This document shows positions 16,730-26,813 of a DNA stretch of 35,444 nt, piece after piece. The stretch is taken from assembly GCF_000264315.1 (NCBI RefSeq), contig NZ_AJXU01000033.1:1-35444 (forward strand). Direction: 5' to 3'. Below the pieces are notes generated by a model. That model was not told where the DNA came from and did not search any database. It saw only the letters and a list, made by a program, of their open reading frames with translations. Both the position numbers and the translations under genes were made by a program. Position 1 is the stretch's first letter; each line of letters starts with the position of its first letter. This DNA comes from Rhodanobacter fulvus Jip2. GTDB taxonomy: Bacteria > Pseudomonadota > Gammaproteobacteria > Xanthomonadales > Rhodanobacteraceae.

Positions 16730-18138
16730 CCGCAAGAACCTTGTTCGAAAAAGTATGGGACGCCCACGTGGTGGCGCCCGAATCCACCGATACGCCCGCC
16801 GTGCTGTACGTCGACCTGCACCTGGTGCACGAAGTCACCTCGCCGCAGGCGTTCAGCGAATTGCGCCAGCGCGGCCTCACCCTGCGCCGCCCCGATCGCA
16901 CCCTGGCCACGCTCGACCACTCCACGCCCACGCTGCCCACCGGCGCGGACGGCGTGCGGCCGTACACCAATGCCGCCGCCAAGGCGCAGGTGGAACAGCT
17001 GGAAGCCAACTGCACCGAGTTCGGCGTCACCCTGCATGGCTGGGACAGCGACCAGCGCGGCATCGTGCACGTGATCGGCCCGGAGCTGGGCGCCACCCAG
17101 CCGGGCATGACCATCGTTTGCGGCGACAGCCACACCTCCACCCATGGCGCGTTCGGTGCGCTGGCGTTCGGCATCGGCACCACCGAAGTGGGCCACGTGC
17201 TGGCCACCCAGTGCCTGCTGCAGCGCAAGCCGAAAACTCTGGCGATCCACGTGGACGGCAAGCTGCCGGCCGGCGTGGGCGCCAAGGACCTGATCCTGCA
17301 CATCATCGGCAGCATCGGCGTCGATGGCGGTACCGGCTACGTGCTGGAATACCGCGGCCCGACCATCGAGGCGTTGTCGATGGAAGAGCGCATGACGATC
17401 TGCAACATGTCGATCGAGGCCGGTGCCCGCGCCGGCATGATCGCCCCCGACGAGACCACCTTTGCCTGGCTCAAGGGCCGCCCGCTGGCACCGCAAGGCG
17501 CGGACTGGGACGTCGCCGTGGCGAAGTGGCGCGCGCTGCGCAGCGACGAGGGCGCCAGCTACGACCGCGAGGTGCATTTCGACGCCAGCAAGATCGGCCC
17601 TACCGTCACCTACGGTACCCACCCGGGCATGGCCAGCGCGCTGAGCGCCAGCTTGCCCGAGCCGACCAACGCGCAGGAGCGCCGCGCCCGCGACTACATG
17701 CACTACGAGCCGGGCCAGTCGATGGAAGGCATGGCGGTGGACGTGGTGTTCATCGGCAGCTGCACCAACTCGCGCCTGCCCGACCTGCGCGAGGCGGCCA
17801 GCGTGCTGCGCGGCCGCCGCGTGGCCGACGGCGTGCGCATGCTGGTGGTGCCCGGTTCCGAGGCGGTACGCCGCGACGCCGAGCGCGAAGGCCTGCACCA
17901 GGTGTTTCTGGATGCCGGCGCCGAATGGCGCGTGCCGGGCTGCTCGATGTGCATCGCGATGAACGGCGACCTGGCCCAGCCGGGCCAGCTGGTGGTGTCC
18001 ACCTCCAACCGCAACTTCGAGGGCCGCCAGGGCAAGGGCGCCCGCACCGTGCTGGCCAGCCCGGCCACCGCGGCCGCGTCGGCCGTGGCGGGCGTCATCG
18101 CCGATCCGCGCGTGTATCTGACGGAGGTTGCCGCATGA
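16726..18138 (+). CDS. leuC: 3-Isopropylmalate dehydratase large subunit
   Basis: The 470-residue aconitase-family protein holds the [4Fe-4S] cluster through Cys346 (GSCTNSR), Cys406 and Cys409 ([12 protein letters not shown]). It also has [20 protein letters not shown]. With LeuD it isomerises 2- to 3-isopropylmalate in the cytoplasm. Length is normal for bacterial LeuC. The ATG overlaps the ilvE stop by 4 nt, and leuD overlaps its own end by 4 nt with GGAGG just upstream, which suits stoichiometric synthesis of the two subunits. Confidence 0.95.
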   Translation: MTARTLFEKVWDAHVVAPESTDTPAVLYVDLHLVHEVTSPQAFSELRQRGLTLRRPDRTLATLDHSTPTLPTGADGVRPYTNAAAKAQVEQLEANCTEFGVTLHGWDSDQRGIVHVIGPELGATQPGMTIVCGDSHTSTHGAFGALAFGIGTTEVGHVLATQCLLQRKPKTLAIHVDGKLPAGVGAKDLILHIIGSIGVDGGTGYVLEYRGPTIEALSMEERMTICNMSIEAGARAGMIAPDETTFAWLKGRPLAPQGADWDVAVAKWRALRSDEGASYDREVHFDASKIGPTVTYGTHPGMASALSASLPEPTNAQERRARDYMHYEPGQSMEGMAVDVVFIGSCTNSRLPDLREAASVLRGRRVADGVRMLVVPGSEAVRRDAEREGLHQVFLDAGAEWRVPGCSMCIAMNGDLAQPGQLVVSTSNRNFEGRQGKGARTVLASPATAAASAVAGVIADPRVYLTEVAA

Positions 18139-18716
18139 ATCCGATTACCCGCCTGCAGTCGCGCACCGCCGTACTGACCGACGAAAACATCGACACCGAC
18201 CGCATCATCCCGGCGCGCTTCCTCACCACCACGGTGCGTGAAGGCCTGGGCAAGCTGTGCTTCAACGACTGGCGCTACCAGAGCGACGGCTCCGACAACC
18301 CCGCCTTCCCGCTCAACCAGCCGCAGTCGCAGGGCTGCTCGATCCTGGTGGCCGGGCGCAATTTCGGCTGCGGCTCCTCGCGCGAACACGCGCCGTGGGC
18401 GCTGCTCGACTACGGCATCAAGGCCGTGCTGTGCAGCGAGATCGCGGACATCTTCCGCAACAACGCGCTGAAGAACGGCCTGCTGGCGATCGTGATCGCC
18501 GAAGAGCAGCACCGCTGGTTGCTGGACAACCCCGGCGTGGAACTGACCATCGACGTGCAGGCGCAGACGATCGCCCTGCCCGACGGCAGCAACGTCGCCT
18601 TCACGCTGGAGGCGTTCGCCCGCCACTGCCTGCTGAACGGCGTGGACCAGCTCGGTTTCCTGCTGCAGCACACCGACGCCATCGGCGATTTTGAAAAACA
18701 GGAGAAAGCGGCATGA
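18135..18716 (+). CDS. leuD: 3-Isopropylmalate dehydratase small subunit
   Basis: The 193-residue swivelling-domain subunit of the LeuCD isomerase carries [14 protein letters not shown] near residue 20 and the signature [20 protein letters not shown] 18135 overlaps the leuC stop and follows GGAGG at 7 nt, the best Shine-Dalgarno in this operon. The open frame continues far upstream only as an overlapping shadow of leuC. It overlaps leuB by 4 nt. Confidence 0.95.
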   Translation: MNPITRLQSRTAVLTDENIDTDRIIPARFLTTTVREGLGKLCFNDWRYQSDGSDNPAFPLNQPQSQGCSILVAGRNFGCGSSREHAPWALLDYGIKAVLCSEIADIFRNNALKNGLLAIVIAEEQHRWLLDNPGVELTIDVQAQTIALPDGSNVAFTLEAFARHCLLNGVDQLGFLLQHTDAIGDFEKQEKAA

Positions 18717-19798
18717 AGGCACGCATCGTCACTCTGCCCGGCGACGGCGTGGGTCCGGAAGTCACCGCCGCGGCGGTCGCCGTGCTGCAGGCCTTGGCCG
18801 GCCACTACGGCCACGAGTTCAGCTTCGACGAACAGCTGATCGGCGGTTGCGCCATCGACGCCACCGGCGAGCCGCTGCCCGCCGCCACGCTGGCCGCCTG
18901 CCAGCAGGCCGATGCGGTGCTGCTGGGCGCCGTGGGCGGGCCGAAATGGTCCGATCCGAACGCGCCGGTGCGGCCCGAGCAGGGTCTGCTGGGCCTGCGC
19001 GCCGCGCTGGGCGTGTACGCCAACCTGCGTCCGTTGCAGGTGCACCCGGCGCTGGCCGACCTGTCGCCGCTGAAGAACGAGCGCCTGCAGGGCGTCGATG
19101 TGCTGTTCGTGCGCGAACTGACCGGTGGCGCCTACTTCGGCGCCAAGACGCGCACCGACGACACCGCCACCGACGAATGCAAATACACCGTGGCCGAAGT
19201 GGAACGCGTGGCCCGCCGCGCCTTTGCGCTGGCACGCGGTCGGCGCAAGCAGCTCACCTCGGTGGACAAGGCCAACGTGCTGGAAACCTCGCGCCTGTGG
19301 CGCAGCACGGTGCAGCGCATCGCCACCGAATTCCCGGACGTGAAGGTCGAGCACCAACTGGTCGACTCGATGGCGATGCTGCTGCTGAGCCAGCCCTCGC
19401 GCTACGACGTGGTGGTCACCGAGAACCTGTTCGGCGACATCCTCACCGACGAGGCCGCCGCGCTGGCCGGTTCGCTGGGCCTGTTGCCGTCGGCGTCGCT
19501 TGGCGAAAGCCGCGTGGGCCTGTACGAGCCGATTCATGGTTCGGCCCCGGACATCGCCGGCAAGGGCGTCGCCAACCCGGTCGGCACCATCCTCTCCGCC
19601 GCGCTGTTGCTGCGCCATTCGCTGCAACTGGAAGCCGAAGCCGTGGCGATCGAAGCCGCCATCGACCGCGTGCTGAACGACGGCCCGCACAGCCGCGACA
19701 TCGGCGGCCAGGCCGGCACCCAAGACGTGCTGGACGCGGTGCTGCAGGCCCTGGACGGCTACGCCAGCGCCGCCCCTTCCCTGCGCTCGGCCGGCTGA
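18713..19798 (+). CDS. leuB: 3-Isopropylmalate dehydrogenase
   Basis: The 361-residue beta-decarboxylating dehydrogenase oxidises 3-isopropylmalate to 4-methyl-2-oxopentanoate with NAD+. Motifs include [15 protein letters not shown] at the N-terminus, [11 protein letters not shown], and the substrate/metal loop [27 protein letters not shown], followed by [17 protein letters not shown] 18713 overlaps the leuD stop. This completes the leucine branch leuA-leuCDB; IlvE then aminates the product. A 36-bp gap, the first sizeable one in the operon, separates it from ilvD. Confidence 0.95.
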   Translation: MKARIVTLPGDGVGPEVTAAAVAVLQALAGHYGHEFSFDEQLIGGCAIDATGEPLPAATLAACQQADAVLLGAVGGPKWSDPNAPVRPEQGLLGLRAALGVYANLRPLQVHPALADLSPLKNERLQGVDVLFVRELTGGAYFGAKTRTDDTATDECKYTVAEVERVARRAFALARGRRKQLTSVDKANVLETSRLWRSTVQRIATEFPDVKVEHQLVDSMAMLLLSQPSRYDVVVTENLFGDILTDEAAALAGSLGLLPSASLGESRVGLYEPIHGSAPDIAGKGVANPVGTILSAALLLRHSLQLEAEAVAIEAAIDRVLNDGPHSRDIGGQAGTQDVLDAVLQALDGYASAAPSLRSAG

Positions 19799-19834
19799 CC
19801 GGACGCCCCCTCCCCATGTCCTACTGGAACCGCC

Positions 19835-21556
19835 ATGCGTAGTGATGCAATCAAGACCGGCCCCGATCGTGCCCCCGCCCGCGCCATGCTGCGCGCCACC
19901 GGCATGGATGACGACGCGATCAGGAAGCCGCTGGTCGCCGTGGTCCATACCTGGTCCGACGTCAGCCCGTGCAACCTCAACCTGCGCGATCTGGCCGCCG
20001 AAGTCGCCAAGGGCATTCGCGCCGCGGGCGGCACGCCGGTGGAGTTCAACACCATCGCGGTCACCGACGGCATCGCCATGGGCACGGCGGGCATGCGCTA
20101 TTCGCTGGTGAGCCGCGAAGTCATCACCGACTCCATCGAGGCGGCCGTGGAAGGCCACATGTGCGACGCGATGGTGGTGTTGTGCGGTTGCGACAAGACC
20201 ATCCCCGCCGCCGCGATGGCGATGGCGCGGCTGGATATCCCCGCGGTGGCGCTGTACGGCGGCACCATTGCGCATGGCCTGCACAAGAACCGCCCGATCA
20301 CCATCCAGCAGGTGTTCGAAGCGGTTGGCGCGCACGGCGCCGGCAAGATCGATGATGCCGAACTGCTCTCCGTGGAGCGCGACGCCTGCTGCGGCGCCGG
20401 CGCGTGTGGCGGCCAGTTCACCGCCAACACCATGGCCATGGTGTTGACCACCCTCGGCCTCTCGCCGATGGGCTTGAACGACATCCCCGCCACCCATCCG
20501 GACAAGCTCAAAGCCGCGCAGCGCTGCGGCGAGCTGGTGATGGAATGCCTGCGCGAGGATCGCCGTCCCAGTTCGATGTTCAACCGCACCGCGCTGAGCA
20601 ACGCCGCGCGCATGGTCGCCGCCACCGCCGGCTCCACCAACGCCGTGCTGCACCTGCTGGCGATCGCGCGCGAAGCCGGCGTGCCGTGGACGCTGGAAGA
20701 CTTCCAGCCCGCATCCGAGAACACTCCGGTGATCTCCGACCTGCTGCCCGGCGGCCAGTACACCGCGGTCGAGCTGTTCGACGCCGGTGGCATCGCCCGC
20801 GTGGCGCAGGAGCTGATCGCCGCCGACATGCTGCAGGACGCGCCCACCGTCACCGGCCGCACGCTGTTTGCCGAAGCCGCCGATGCGCCGCGGTTCGAGG
20901 ACCAGCACGTGGTGTTCCCGGTCAGCGCGCCGATCAAGCCGCGCGGCGGCTATTCCATCCTCTACGGCAATGTGGCGCCGGAAGGCTGCATCCTGAAAAT
21001 TCCCGGCAAGAACAGCGCCGGCCATGGCGCCACCCACTTCGAAGGCACCGCACGCGTGTTCGAAAGCGAGGAAGCCTCGTTCGCCGCCGTGCAGGAAGGT
21101 CGCGTCGTGAAGGGTGACGTGGTGGTGATCCGCAACGAAGGCCCCGCCGGCGGCCCCGGCATGCGCGAGATGCTGGGCGTCACCGCCGCGCTGATCGGCC
21201 GCGGCCTGGGCGACGACGTGGCGCTGATCACCGACGGCCGCTTCTCCGGCGCCACCCACGGTTTCATGGTGGGCCACATCGCGCCCGAAGCGGCACGCGG
21301 CGGCCCGATCGCGCTGTTGCGTGACGGCGACCACGTGCGCATCGACGCCAACACCCGCGAAATCGTCACCGATGCCGACCTCGACGGCCGCCGCGCCAGT
21401 TGGCAGCCGCCCGAGCCCAAAGTCACCCGCGGCGTACTGGCCAAGTACGCGCGGCTGGTTGGTTCCGCCTCCGACGGCGCCAACACCCATCCCGATACGG
21501 CGGTGCAGACGCCCGCCCACACCAACAAACCAACCAAAGCAGGAGTTACCGCATGA
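19835..21556 (+). CDS. ilvD: Dihydroxy-acid dehydratase
   Basis: The 573-residue Fe-S enzyme dehydrates dihydroxy-isovalerate and dihydroxy-methylvalerate, serving Val, Leu and Ile. Cluster cysteines Cys46 (SPCN), Cys119 (CGCDK) and Cys191 ([12 protein letters not shown]) have the spacing of the DHAD family, probably the [2Fe-2S] type given the overall length. The last about 30 residues ([19 protein letters not shown]) are an unusual hydrophilic tail running into the ilvC Shine-Dalgarno. The start ATG has GGAA upstream. It overlaps ilvC by 4 nt. Confidence 0.94.
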   Translation: MRSDAIKTGPDRAPARAMLRATGMDDDAIRKPLVAVVHTWSDVSPCNLNLRDLAAEVAKGIRAAGGTPVEFNTIAVTDGIAMGTAGMRYSLVSREVITDSIEAAVEGHMCDAMVVLCGCDKTIPAAAMAMARLDIPAVALYGGTIAHGLHKNRPITIQQVFEAVGAHGAGKIDDAELLSVERDACCGAGACGGQFTANTMAMVLTTLGLSPMGLNDIPATHPDKLKAAQRCGELVMECLREDRRPSSMFNRTALSNAARMVAATAGSTNAVLHLLAIAREAGVPWTLEDFQPASENTPVISDLLPGGQYTAVELFDAGGIARVAQELIAADMLQDAPTVTGRTLFAEAADAPRFEDQHVVFPVSAPIKPRGGYSILYGNVAPEGCILKIPGKNSAGHGATHFEGTARVFESEEASFAAVQEGRVVKGDVVVIRNEGPAGGPGMREMLGVTAALIGRGLGDDVALITDGRFSGATHGFMVGHIAPEAARGGPIALLRDGDHVRIDANTREIVTDADLDGRRASWQPPEPKVTRGVLAKYARLVGSASDGANTHPDTAVQTPAHTNKPTKAGVTA

Positions 21557-22542
21557 GCAACAACGACACCCTGGGCAACGCCCGCATCGCCATTCTCGGC
21601 TACGGCAGCCAGGGCCGCGCCCACGCCCTCAACTTGCGCGACTCCGGCCTCGACGTCGTCGTCGGCCTGCGCAAGGGCGGCCCGTCGTGGGAGAAGGCCA
21701 GTGCCGAAGGCTTCAAGGTGGCCGAGCCGGGCGAGGCGGTGAAGGGTGCCGACCTGGTCGCGGTGCTGACGCCCGACATGGTGCAGGCAGACGTCTACAC
21801 GCAGAGCATCGAGCCGAACATCAAGCCCGGCGCCGCGCTGCTGTTCGCGCACGGCTTCAACGTGCACTTCAAGCGGATCGACCCGCGCAAGGACATCGAC
21901 GTGATCCTGGTGGCGCCCAAGGGCCCCGGCGCGCTGGTGCGCACCGAGTATGAGCGCGGCCGCGGCGTGCCCAGCATCTGGGCGGTGTACCAGGACGTGT
22001 CCGGCCAGGCCGAGGCCAAGGCGCATGCCTATGCCAACGGCATCGGCGGCGGCCGCGCCATGCTGATCAAGACCGACTTCAAGGAAGAGACCGAGACCGA
22101 CCTGTTCGGCGAGCAGGCCGTGCTGTGCGGCGGCGCCTCGTCGCTGGTGCAGGCCGGCTTCGAGACCCTGGTTGAAGCGGGCTACCAGCCGGAAATCGCC
22201 TACTACGAAGTGCTGCACGAACTGAAGCTGATCGTGGACCTGTTCTACGAAGGCGGCATCACCAAGATGCTGCAGTTCGTGTCCGAGACCGCCCAGTACG
22301 GCGACTACGTCAGCGGCCCGCGCGTGATCGACGCCGGCGTCAAGGCGCGCATGAAGGACGTGCTGACCGACATCCAGAACGGCACCTTCGCGCGCAACTG
22401 GATCGCCGAGCACGAAGCCGGCCTGCCGAACTACAACAAGTTCAAGAAGGCCGACCTGGAGCACCCGATCGAAGTGGTGGGCGCCAAGCTGCGCGCCCGC
22501 ATGCCGTGGCTGCAGCCGGAAACGGCGAAGCAGGCAGGCTGA
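21553..22542 (+). CDS. ilvC: Ketol-acid reductoisomerase, class I (short)
   Basis: The 329-residue enzyme converts 2-acetolactate and 2-aceto-2-hydroxybutyrate to dihydroxy acids using NADPH and Mg2+. The Rossmann motif [17 protein letters not shown] is at about 15-31. [12 protein letters not shown] is the cofactor-specificity loop, and its Arg and Ser suggest NADPH. VAPKGPG and the metal-site segment [12 protein letters not shown], then [14 protein letters not shown], complete the knotted domain. The length is that of class I rather than the 490-residue E. coli class II enzyme. ATG 21553 has AGGAG seven bases upstream and overlaps the ilvD stop. Confidence 0.95.
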   Translation: MSNNDTLGNARIAILGYGSQGRAHALNLRDSGLDVVVGLRKGGPSWEKASAEGFKVAEPGEAVKGADLVAVLTPDMVQADVYTQSIEPNIKPGAALLFAHGFNVHFKRIDPRKDIDVILVAPKGPGALVRTEYERGRGVPSIWAVYQDVSGQAEAKAHAYANGIGGGRAMLIKTDFKEETETDLFGEQAVLCGGASSLVQAGFETLVEAGYQPEIAYYEVLHELKLIVDLFYEGGITKMLQFVSETAQYGDYVSGPRVIDAGVKARMKDVLTDIQNGTFARNWIAEHEAGLPNYNKFKKADLEHPIEVVGAKLRARMPWLQPETAKQAG

Positions 22543-22551
22543 TCGACGTCC

Positions 22552-22591
22552 CGTTCCCCGGTTCGCCGGGGAACGGAGCGGCAATATTTTT
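22552..22591 (+). terminator. UUCG-capped hairpin with distal T-run after ilvC
   Basis: CGTTCCCCGG (22552-22561) and CCGGGGAACG (22566-22575) form a perfect 10-bp stem with a TTCG tetraloop, a very stable structure. A run of five T (22587-22591) lies 11 nt beyond the stem, too far for an efficient intrinsic terminator. It probably protects the 3' end of upstream mRNA or causes partial termination before the VOC gene and ilvG. Confidence 0.55.
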
Positions 22592-22607
22592 CCACCGGGG
22601 ACATGAC

Positions 22608-22955
22608 GTGAAACGTTTTCACATTGCGCTGGCGGTTCGCGACCTGGCCGAGTCGATCGACGACTACAGCCGGCGACTGGATGCCCCGCCGAGCGCCGTC
22701 GTTGCCGGCAAGTACGCGATGTGGCGTACCGACCTGCTCAACTTCTCCATCAACCAGATGCCGGAGCGTGCGGGCCAGTTGCGCCATATCGGCTTCGAGG
22801 ACGACCTCGCCGAAGGCTTCTCCAGCACCACCGACGTCAATGGCCTGATGTGGGAAAGCTTCTGCGCGAAGGAACAGGATCAGAAGATCGCCGAGATCTA
22901 CGGCGTTCCGGTCAGGTCAGGACGACCACCACGGGAATCGACCTCCCACTCATGA
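22608..22955 (+). CDS. VOC (glyoxalase/bleomycin-resistance fold) family protein of unknown role
   Basis: This 115-residue single-module VOC protein starts VKRFHIALAVRDLAESIDDYSRRL. Possible metal ligands are His5 in FHIALAV, the His of LRHIGFED and the Glu of LMWESF, a 2-His-1-Glu pattern as in many VOC enzymes. The GTG at 22608 is preferred over the open frame from 22506: GGGGA lies just upstream and the domain starts at once. It sits between ilvC and ilvG on the same strand, so a link to branched-chain synthesis, perhaps handling a reactive oxo-acid side product, is plausible but unproven. The substrate cannot be inferred. Confidence 0.75.
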   Translation: MKRFHIALAVRDLAESIDDYSRRLDAPPSAVVAGKYAMWRTDLLNFSINQMPERAGQLRHIGFEDDLAEGFSSTTDVNGLMWESFCAKEQDQKIAEIYGVPVRSGRPPRESTSHS

Positions 22956-23047
22956 CACAAGCGTTGGGGTGACCGGTGCGTCGCACCGCCACCGCATCGC
23001 GTCCAAGCACCCGGCGGCTGCCGGCCATGCCAAGGAACCGCACCATC

Positions 23048-24928
23048 GTGAATGCACAACTGATGAATACCCAGTCCACCCCGGCGTCCGCCGGCAACCT
23101 GCACCCGCTGGCGGCGAAGTCGATGAGCGGCGCCGAGGTCATCGTGCAGGTATTGGCGGACGAGGGCGTCGACGTGATGTTCGGTTATTCCGGCGGCGCC
23201 ATCCTGCCGGTCTACGACGCCGTATTCCGCTACAACGCCACCCATCCCAACGACGACGGCAGCGAGCCGTTGCCGCTGATCGTGCCGGCCAACGAGCAGG
23301 GCGCGGGTTTCATGGCGGCCGGGTACGCGCGCGCGTCCGGCAAGGTCGGCGTGGCCGTGGTCACCTCCGGCCCCGGCGCCACCAACATGGTCACGCCGGT
23401 GCGTGATTCGATGGCCGACTCGATCCCGCTGGTAGTGATCTGCGGCCAGGTCGGCGTCGCCGCCATCGGCAGCGACGCATTCCAGGAGGCGCCGGTCAGC
23501 ACGATCATGGGCGCCTGCGCGAAGCACGTGTTCCTGGTCACCGATGCCAGCGTGCTGGAGGCCACCTTGCGTACCGCGTTCGAGATCGCCCGCAGCGGGC
23601 GGCCCGGGCCGGTGGTGGTGGACGTGCCCAAGGACGTACAGAACACCGCGCTGACCTTTGCCGGCCAGGGCCAGCTGCCCATTCCCGGCTATCGCGCGCG
23701 GCTGCGCAACGTGCAGTCGGCGCAACTGGACGATGCCGGTTGCGCCAGCTTCTTCGAGGCGCTGGCCAAGGCCGAGCGTCCGCTGATCTACGCCGGCGGC
23801 GGCGTGATTGCCTCCGGTGCCGCCGAGGCGCTGCGCGGCTTCGTGGCCGATTTCGGCCTGCCGGTCACCACCACGCTGATGGGCCTGGGCGCGTTCGACA
23901 CCACCGATCCGCTGGCGCTGCACTTCCTGGGCATGCACGGCACCGCCTACGCCAACTACGCCGTGGAAGATTGCGATTTCGTGCTGACCCTGGGCGCGCG
24001 CTTCGACGACCGCGTGGCCGGCGTGCCGGACAAGTTCGCTCCCCGCGCGAAATTCATCGCCCAGGTGGACATCGATCCGGCCGAGATCGGCAAGGTCAAG
24101 ACGGTGGACTGGCACCACATCGGCGACCTGCGGCGCACGCTCGAGCGCCTGCGCGAGTACGGCGCGGCGCACGGCATCCAGCCGCGGCAGGACGGCCGCT
24201 ACGCCGCCTGGCACGCGCACATCGCCGAGCTCAAGCGCGTGCATGCGCTGAACTACGACCACGACAGCGAGCTGATCCAGCCGTACGCGGTGATCGAGGC
24301 GATCAACCGCATCACCGACGGCCGCGCCATCATCAGCACCGGCGTGGGCCAGCACCAGATGTGGGCGGCGCAGTATTTCGATTACCGCGCGCCCCGCCAC
24401 TGGCTCAGCTCCGGCTCGATGGGCACGATGGGTTTCGGCCTGCCCGCGGCCATCGGCGCGCAGTTCGCGCGGCGCGACGCCACCGTCATCGACATCGATG
24501 GCGACGGCAGCATCCGCATGAACCTGGGCGAGCTGGAAACCGTCACCACCTACGGCCTGCCGGTGAAGATCGTGCTGCTCAACAATCGCGGCGACGGCAT
24601 GGTGCGGCAGTGGCAGAAGCTGTTCTTCAAGGGCCGCTTCGCCTCCTCCGACAAGAGCCTGCACACCAAGGATTTCATCAAGGCCGTGCAGGCCGACGGC
24701 TTCACCTGGGCGCGCCGGCTGGAGCGCAAGGAGGAACTGGCTGACACCATCGCCGAGTTCCTGGCGTTCGAAGGCCCGGCCTTCCTGGAAGTGATGATCG
24801 ATCCGGACGCCGGCGTCTACCCGATGGTGGGCCCGGGCATGTCGTACGCCCAGATGATCACCGGTGATTTCATCGCCTCGCGGCAGCGCGCCGCCGGCGA
24901 CGAAACCCTTCGCAACGACATGTTTTGA
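23048..24928 (+). CDS. ilvG: Acetolactate synthase, large catalytic subunit
   Basis: From the chosen start the protein has 626 residues, longer than E. coli IlvG (about 550). It is a ThDP enzyme making 2-acetolactate and 2-aceto-2-hydroxybutyrate. VMFGYSGGAILPVYD is the N-terminal signature, Glu83 in ANEQGAGFMAAGYAR is the ThDP-activating glutamate, and GDGS (485-488) to LLNN is the ThDP-Mg motif. Extra length comes from a 50-residue lead and a short insertion around 63-76 (NATHPNDDGSEP). The start is uncertain: GTG 23048 has AAGGA 11 nt upstream, while GTG 22976, ATG 23027 and ATG 23063 are also in frame. It is followed after 10 nt by its small subunit. Confidence 0.92.
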   Translation: MNAQLMNTQSTPASAGNLHPLAAKSMSGAEVIVQVLADEGVDVMFGYSGGAILPVYDAVFRYNATHPNDDGSEPLPLIVPANEQGAGFMAAGYARASGKVGVAVVTSGPGATNMVTPVRDSMADSIPLVVICGQVGVAAIGSDAFQEAPVSTIMGACAKHVFLVTDASVLEATLRTAFEIARSGRPGPVVVDVPKDVQNTALTFAGQGQLPIPGYRARLRNVQSAQLDDAGCASFFEALAKAERPLIYAGGGVIASGAAEALRGFVADFGLPVTTTLMGLGAFDTTDPLALHFLGMHGTAYANYAVEDCDFVLTLGARFDDRVAGVPDKFAPRAKFIAQVDIDPAEIGKVKTVDWHHIGDLRRTLERLREYGAAHGIQPRQDGRYAAWHAHIAELKRVHALNYDHDSELIQPYAVIEAINRITDGRAIISTGVGQHQMWAAQYFDYRAPRHWLSSGSMGTMGFGLPAAIGAQFARRDATVIDIDGDGSIRMNLGELETVTTYGLPVKIVLLNNRGDGMVRQWQKLFFKGRFASSDKSLHTKDFIKAVQADGFTWARRLERKEELADTIAEFLAFEGPAFLEVMIDPDAGVYPMVGPGMSYAQMITGDFIASRQRAAGDETLRNDMF

Positions 24929-24938
24929 GCCAATGCCC

Positions 24939-25193
24939 ATGAACGCCGTCACGCAACACACGCTTACCATCATGCTGCAGAACGAAACCGGCGCGCTGGT
25001 ACGCGTGGCCGGGCTGTTCGCCTCGCGCAGCTACAACATCGACTCGCTCAACGTGGCCGCCACCGCCGACCCGGCCATCTCGAAGCTGGTGCTCAGCATC
25101 CGCGGCGACGACCAGGCCGTGGTGCAGATCGTGCGCCAGACGCGCAAGCTGATCGACGTGCTGGAAGTCAGCCACCAGGCAACGGCGGACTGA
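24939..25193 (+). CDS. ilvM: Acetolactate synthase small (regulatory) subunit, IlvM-type
   Basis: The 84-residue protein consists of one ACT domain: HTLTIMLQNETGALVRVAGLFASRSYNIDSLNVA, then SKLVLSIRGDD. It lacks the C-terminal domain of IlvN/IlvH subunits of about 160 residues, so it matches the short IlvM type. It should bind and activate the IlvG subunit and may set valine sensitivity. ATG 24939 is preferred because GAG lies 9 nt upstream; ATG 24933, two codons earlier, is possible. Its stop overlaps the ilvA start by one base (TGATG). Confidence 0.88.
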   Translation: MNAVTQHTLTIMLQNETGALVRVAGLFASRSYNIDSLNVAATADPAISKLVLSIRGDDQAVVQIVRQTRKLIDVLEVSHQATAD

Positions 25194-26785
25194 TGATGAA
25201 TGCCGTCACCAGCAAGGCGCCGGTGCAACCGGACGGGGTGCCCTCGTTGTCCGACGAGGAGTTGTTGCGGCGCATGTACGCCGCGCGCGTATACGACGTG
25301 GCGCGTGAGACGGCGTTGCAGCCGGCACCGCTGCTGTCGACCCGCTACGGCCGGCCGGTGGCATTGAAGCGCGAGGATCAGCAGCCGGTCTTTTCGTTCA
25401 AGCTGCGCGGCGCCTACAACAAGATGAGCCGGCTCGATCCGCCCCAGCGTGCCTGCGGCGTGATCGCCGCGTCCGCCGGCAACCATGCCCAGGGCGTGGC
25501 GCTGGCAGCGGCGAAGCTGGGCATCCACGCGGTCATCGTGATGCCGGTGACGGTACCCAAGGTCAAGCTCGACGCGGTGCGCCGCATCGGCGGCGATTCG
25601 GTCGAGGTGGTGTTGTGCGGCAACTCGTACAGCGAGGCCCAGGCCGAGGCGCTGCGCCTGCAGTACGCCCACAGCTACACCGTGGTGCACCCGTTCGACG
25701 ATCCGGACGTGATCGCCGGCCAGGCCACCATCGGCCTGGAGATCCTGCGCCAGCACCCGGGTCCATTGGAGGCGGTGTTCGTGCCGGTTGGCGGCGGTGG
25801 CCTGCTGGCTGGCGTGGCGGCCTGCATCAAGTCGCTGCGCCCGGAGGTCAAGGTCATCGGCGTGCAGGCGGCCGACTCCGATGCGATGGCCCGCTCGCTG
25901 GAAACCGGCGAACGGGTGACGCTGGACGAAGTGGGCCTGTTTTCCGACGGCACCGCGGTGAAGCAGGTCGGCGTACGCACCTATGCCCTGTGCAAGCGTC
26001 ACGTCGACGCCATGCTGCGGGTCGACACCGATGCGATCTGCGCCGCCATTCGCGACGTGTTCCAGGAAACCCGCAGCGTTCCCGAACCCGCCGGCGCACT
26101 GGCGCTGGCCGGGCTCAAGCAATACCTCACCGAGCAGAAGGCCGCGGGCGAACAGAGCGAGGGCGCGCTGGTGGCGATCGTCTCCGGCGCCAACATGAAT
26201 TTCGATCAGCTGCGCTTCGTGGCCGAGCGCGCCGAAGTCGGCGAGCAGCACGAAGCCGTGTTCGCGGTGACCGTGCCCGAGCAACGCGGCAGCTTCCGCC
26301 GGTTCTGCGCCACGCTGGGCGATCGCAGCATCACCGAGTTCAACTACCGCGTCGGCGACGCACGGCTGGCGCACATCTTCGTGGGCGTGCAGACCACCGG
26401 CCGGAACGAACGCGAGGCCTTGATCGCCGCCTTCCACGCGCAGGATTTCGGCGTCCTCGACCTCACCGACGACGAGCTGGCCAAGCTGCATCTGCGCCAC
26501 ATGGTGGGCGGTCGCTCGCCGCTGGCGCAGGACGAGCAGCTGTACCGTTTCGAATTCCCCGAGCGCCCCGGCGCGCTGACCCGCTTCCTGGGCCACATGC
26601 ATCCGGACTGGAACATCAGCCTGTTCCACTACCGCAACCAGGGCGCCGATTACGGCCGCATCCTGGTCGGCATCCAGGTGCCGCCGGACGAACGCGAGCT
26701 GTTCCAGCGCTTCCTCGAGACGCTGGGCTACCCGTATCGCAACGAGAGCGACCACAGCGCCTACCGGCTGTTGCTGCAGGGCTGA
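25193..26785 (+). CDS. ilvA: Biosynthetic threonine ammonia-lyase (threonine dehydratase)
   Basis: The 530-residue PLP enzyme deaminates threonine to 2-oxobutyrate, the entry to isoleucine. Lys70 in FSFKLRGAYNKM binds PLP, with SAGNHAQGVAL and VGGGGLLAGVA following. From about 335 two ACT-like regulatory domains (AVTVPEQRGSFRRFCATLG and RFEFPERPGALTRFLG) mark the isoleucine-inhibited biosynthetic form, not the short catabolic TdcB. ATG 25193 overlaps the ilvM stop, with a second ATG directly after. As the last gene of the operon it links the thr operon product to the ilv enzymes. Confidence 0.95.
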   Translation: MMNAVTSKAPVQPDGVPSLSDEELLRRMYAARVYDVARETALQPAPLLSTRYGRPVALKREDQQPVFSFKLRGAYNKMSRLDPPQRACGVIAASAGNHAQGVALAAAKLGIHAVIVMPVTVPKVKLDAVRRIGGDSVEVVLCGNSYSEAQAEALRLQYAHSYTVVHPFDDPDVIAGQATIGLEILRQHPGPLEAVFVPVGGGGLLAGVAACIKSLRPEVKVIGVQAADSDAMARSLETGERVTLDEVGLFSDGTAVKQVGVRTYALCKRHVDAMLRVDTDAICAAIRDVFQETRSVPEPAGALALAGLKQYLTEQKAAGEQSEGALVAIVSGANMNFDQLRFVAERAEVGEQHEAVFAVTVPEQRGSFRRFCATLGDRSITEFNYRVGDARLAHIFVGVQTTGRNEREALIAAFHAQDFGVLDLTDDELAKLHLRHMVGGRSPLAQDEQLYRFEFPERPGALTRFLGHMHPDWNISLFHYRNQGADYGRILVGIQVPPDERELFQRFLETLGYPYRNESDHSAYRLLLQG

Positions 26786-26813
26786 CCCGCGCGGGCCGAT
26801 CAGGGAGGCTCGA

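Noticed and set aside
19816..19842. Mini-[11 protein letters not shown] ending inside the ilvD start region
   Set aside because: No Shine-Dalgarno, eight codons, no regulatory codon bias; probably chance, although it overlaps the ilvD start.
18410..21520. 1036-residue minus-strand ORF opposite leuD-leuB-ilvD
   Set aside because: Composition is typical of an antisense shadow in high-GC DNA; no domain is recognisable and the plus-strand genes are unambiguous.
26786..26813. CCCGCGCGGG palindrome between ilvA and the diguanylate cyclase as a terminator
   Set aside because: It is only 10 bp with no loop and no T-tract, so it cannot form a terminator hairpin.
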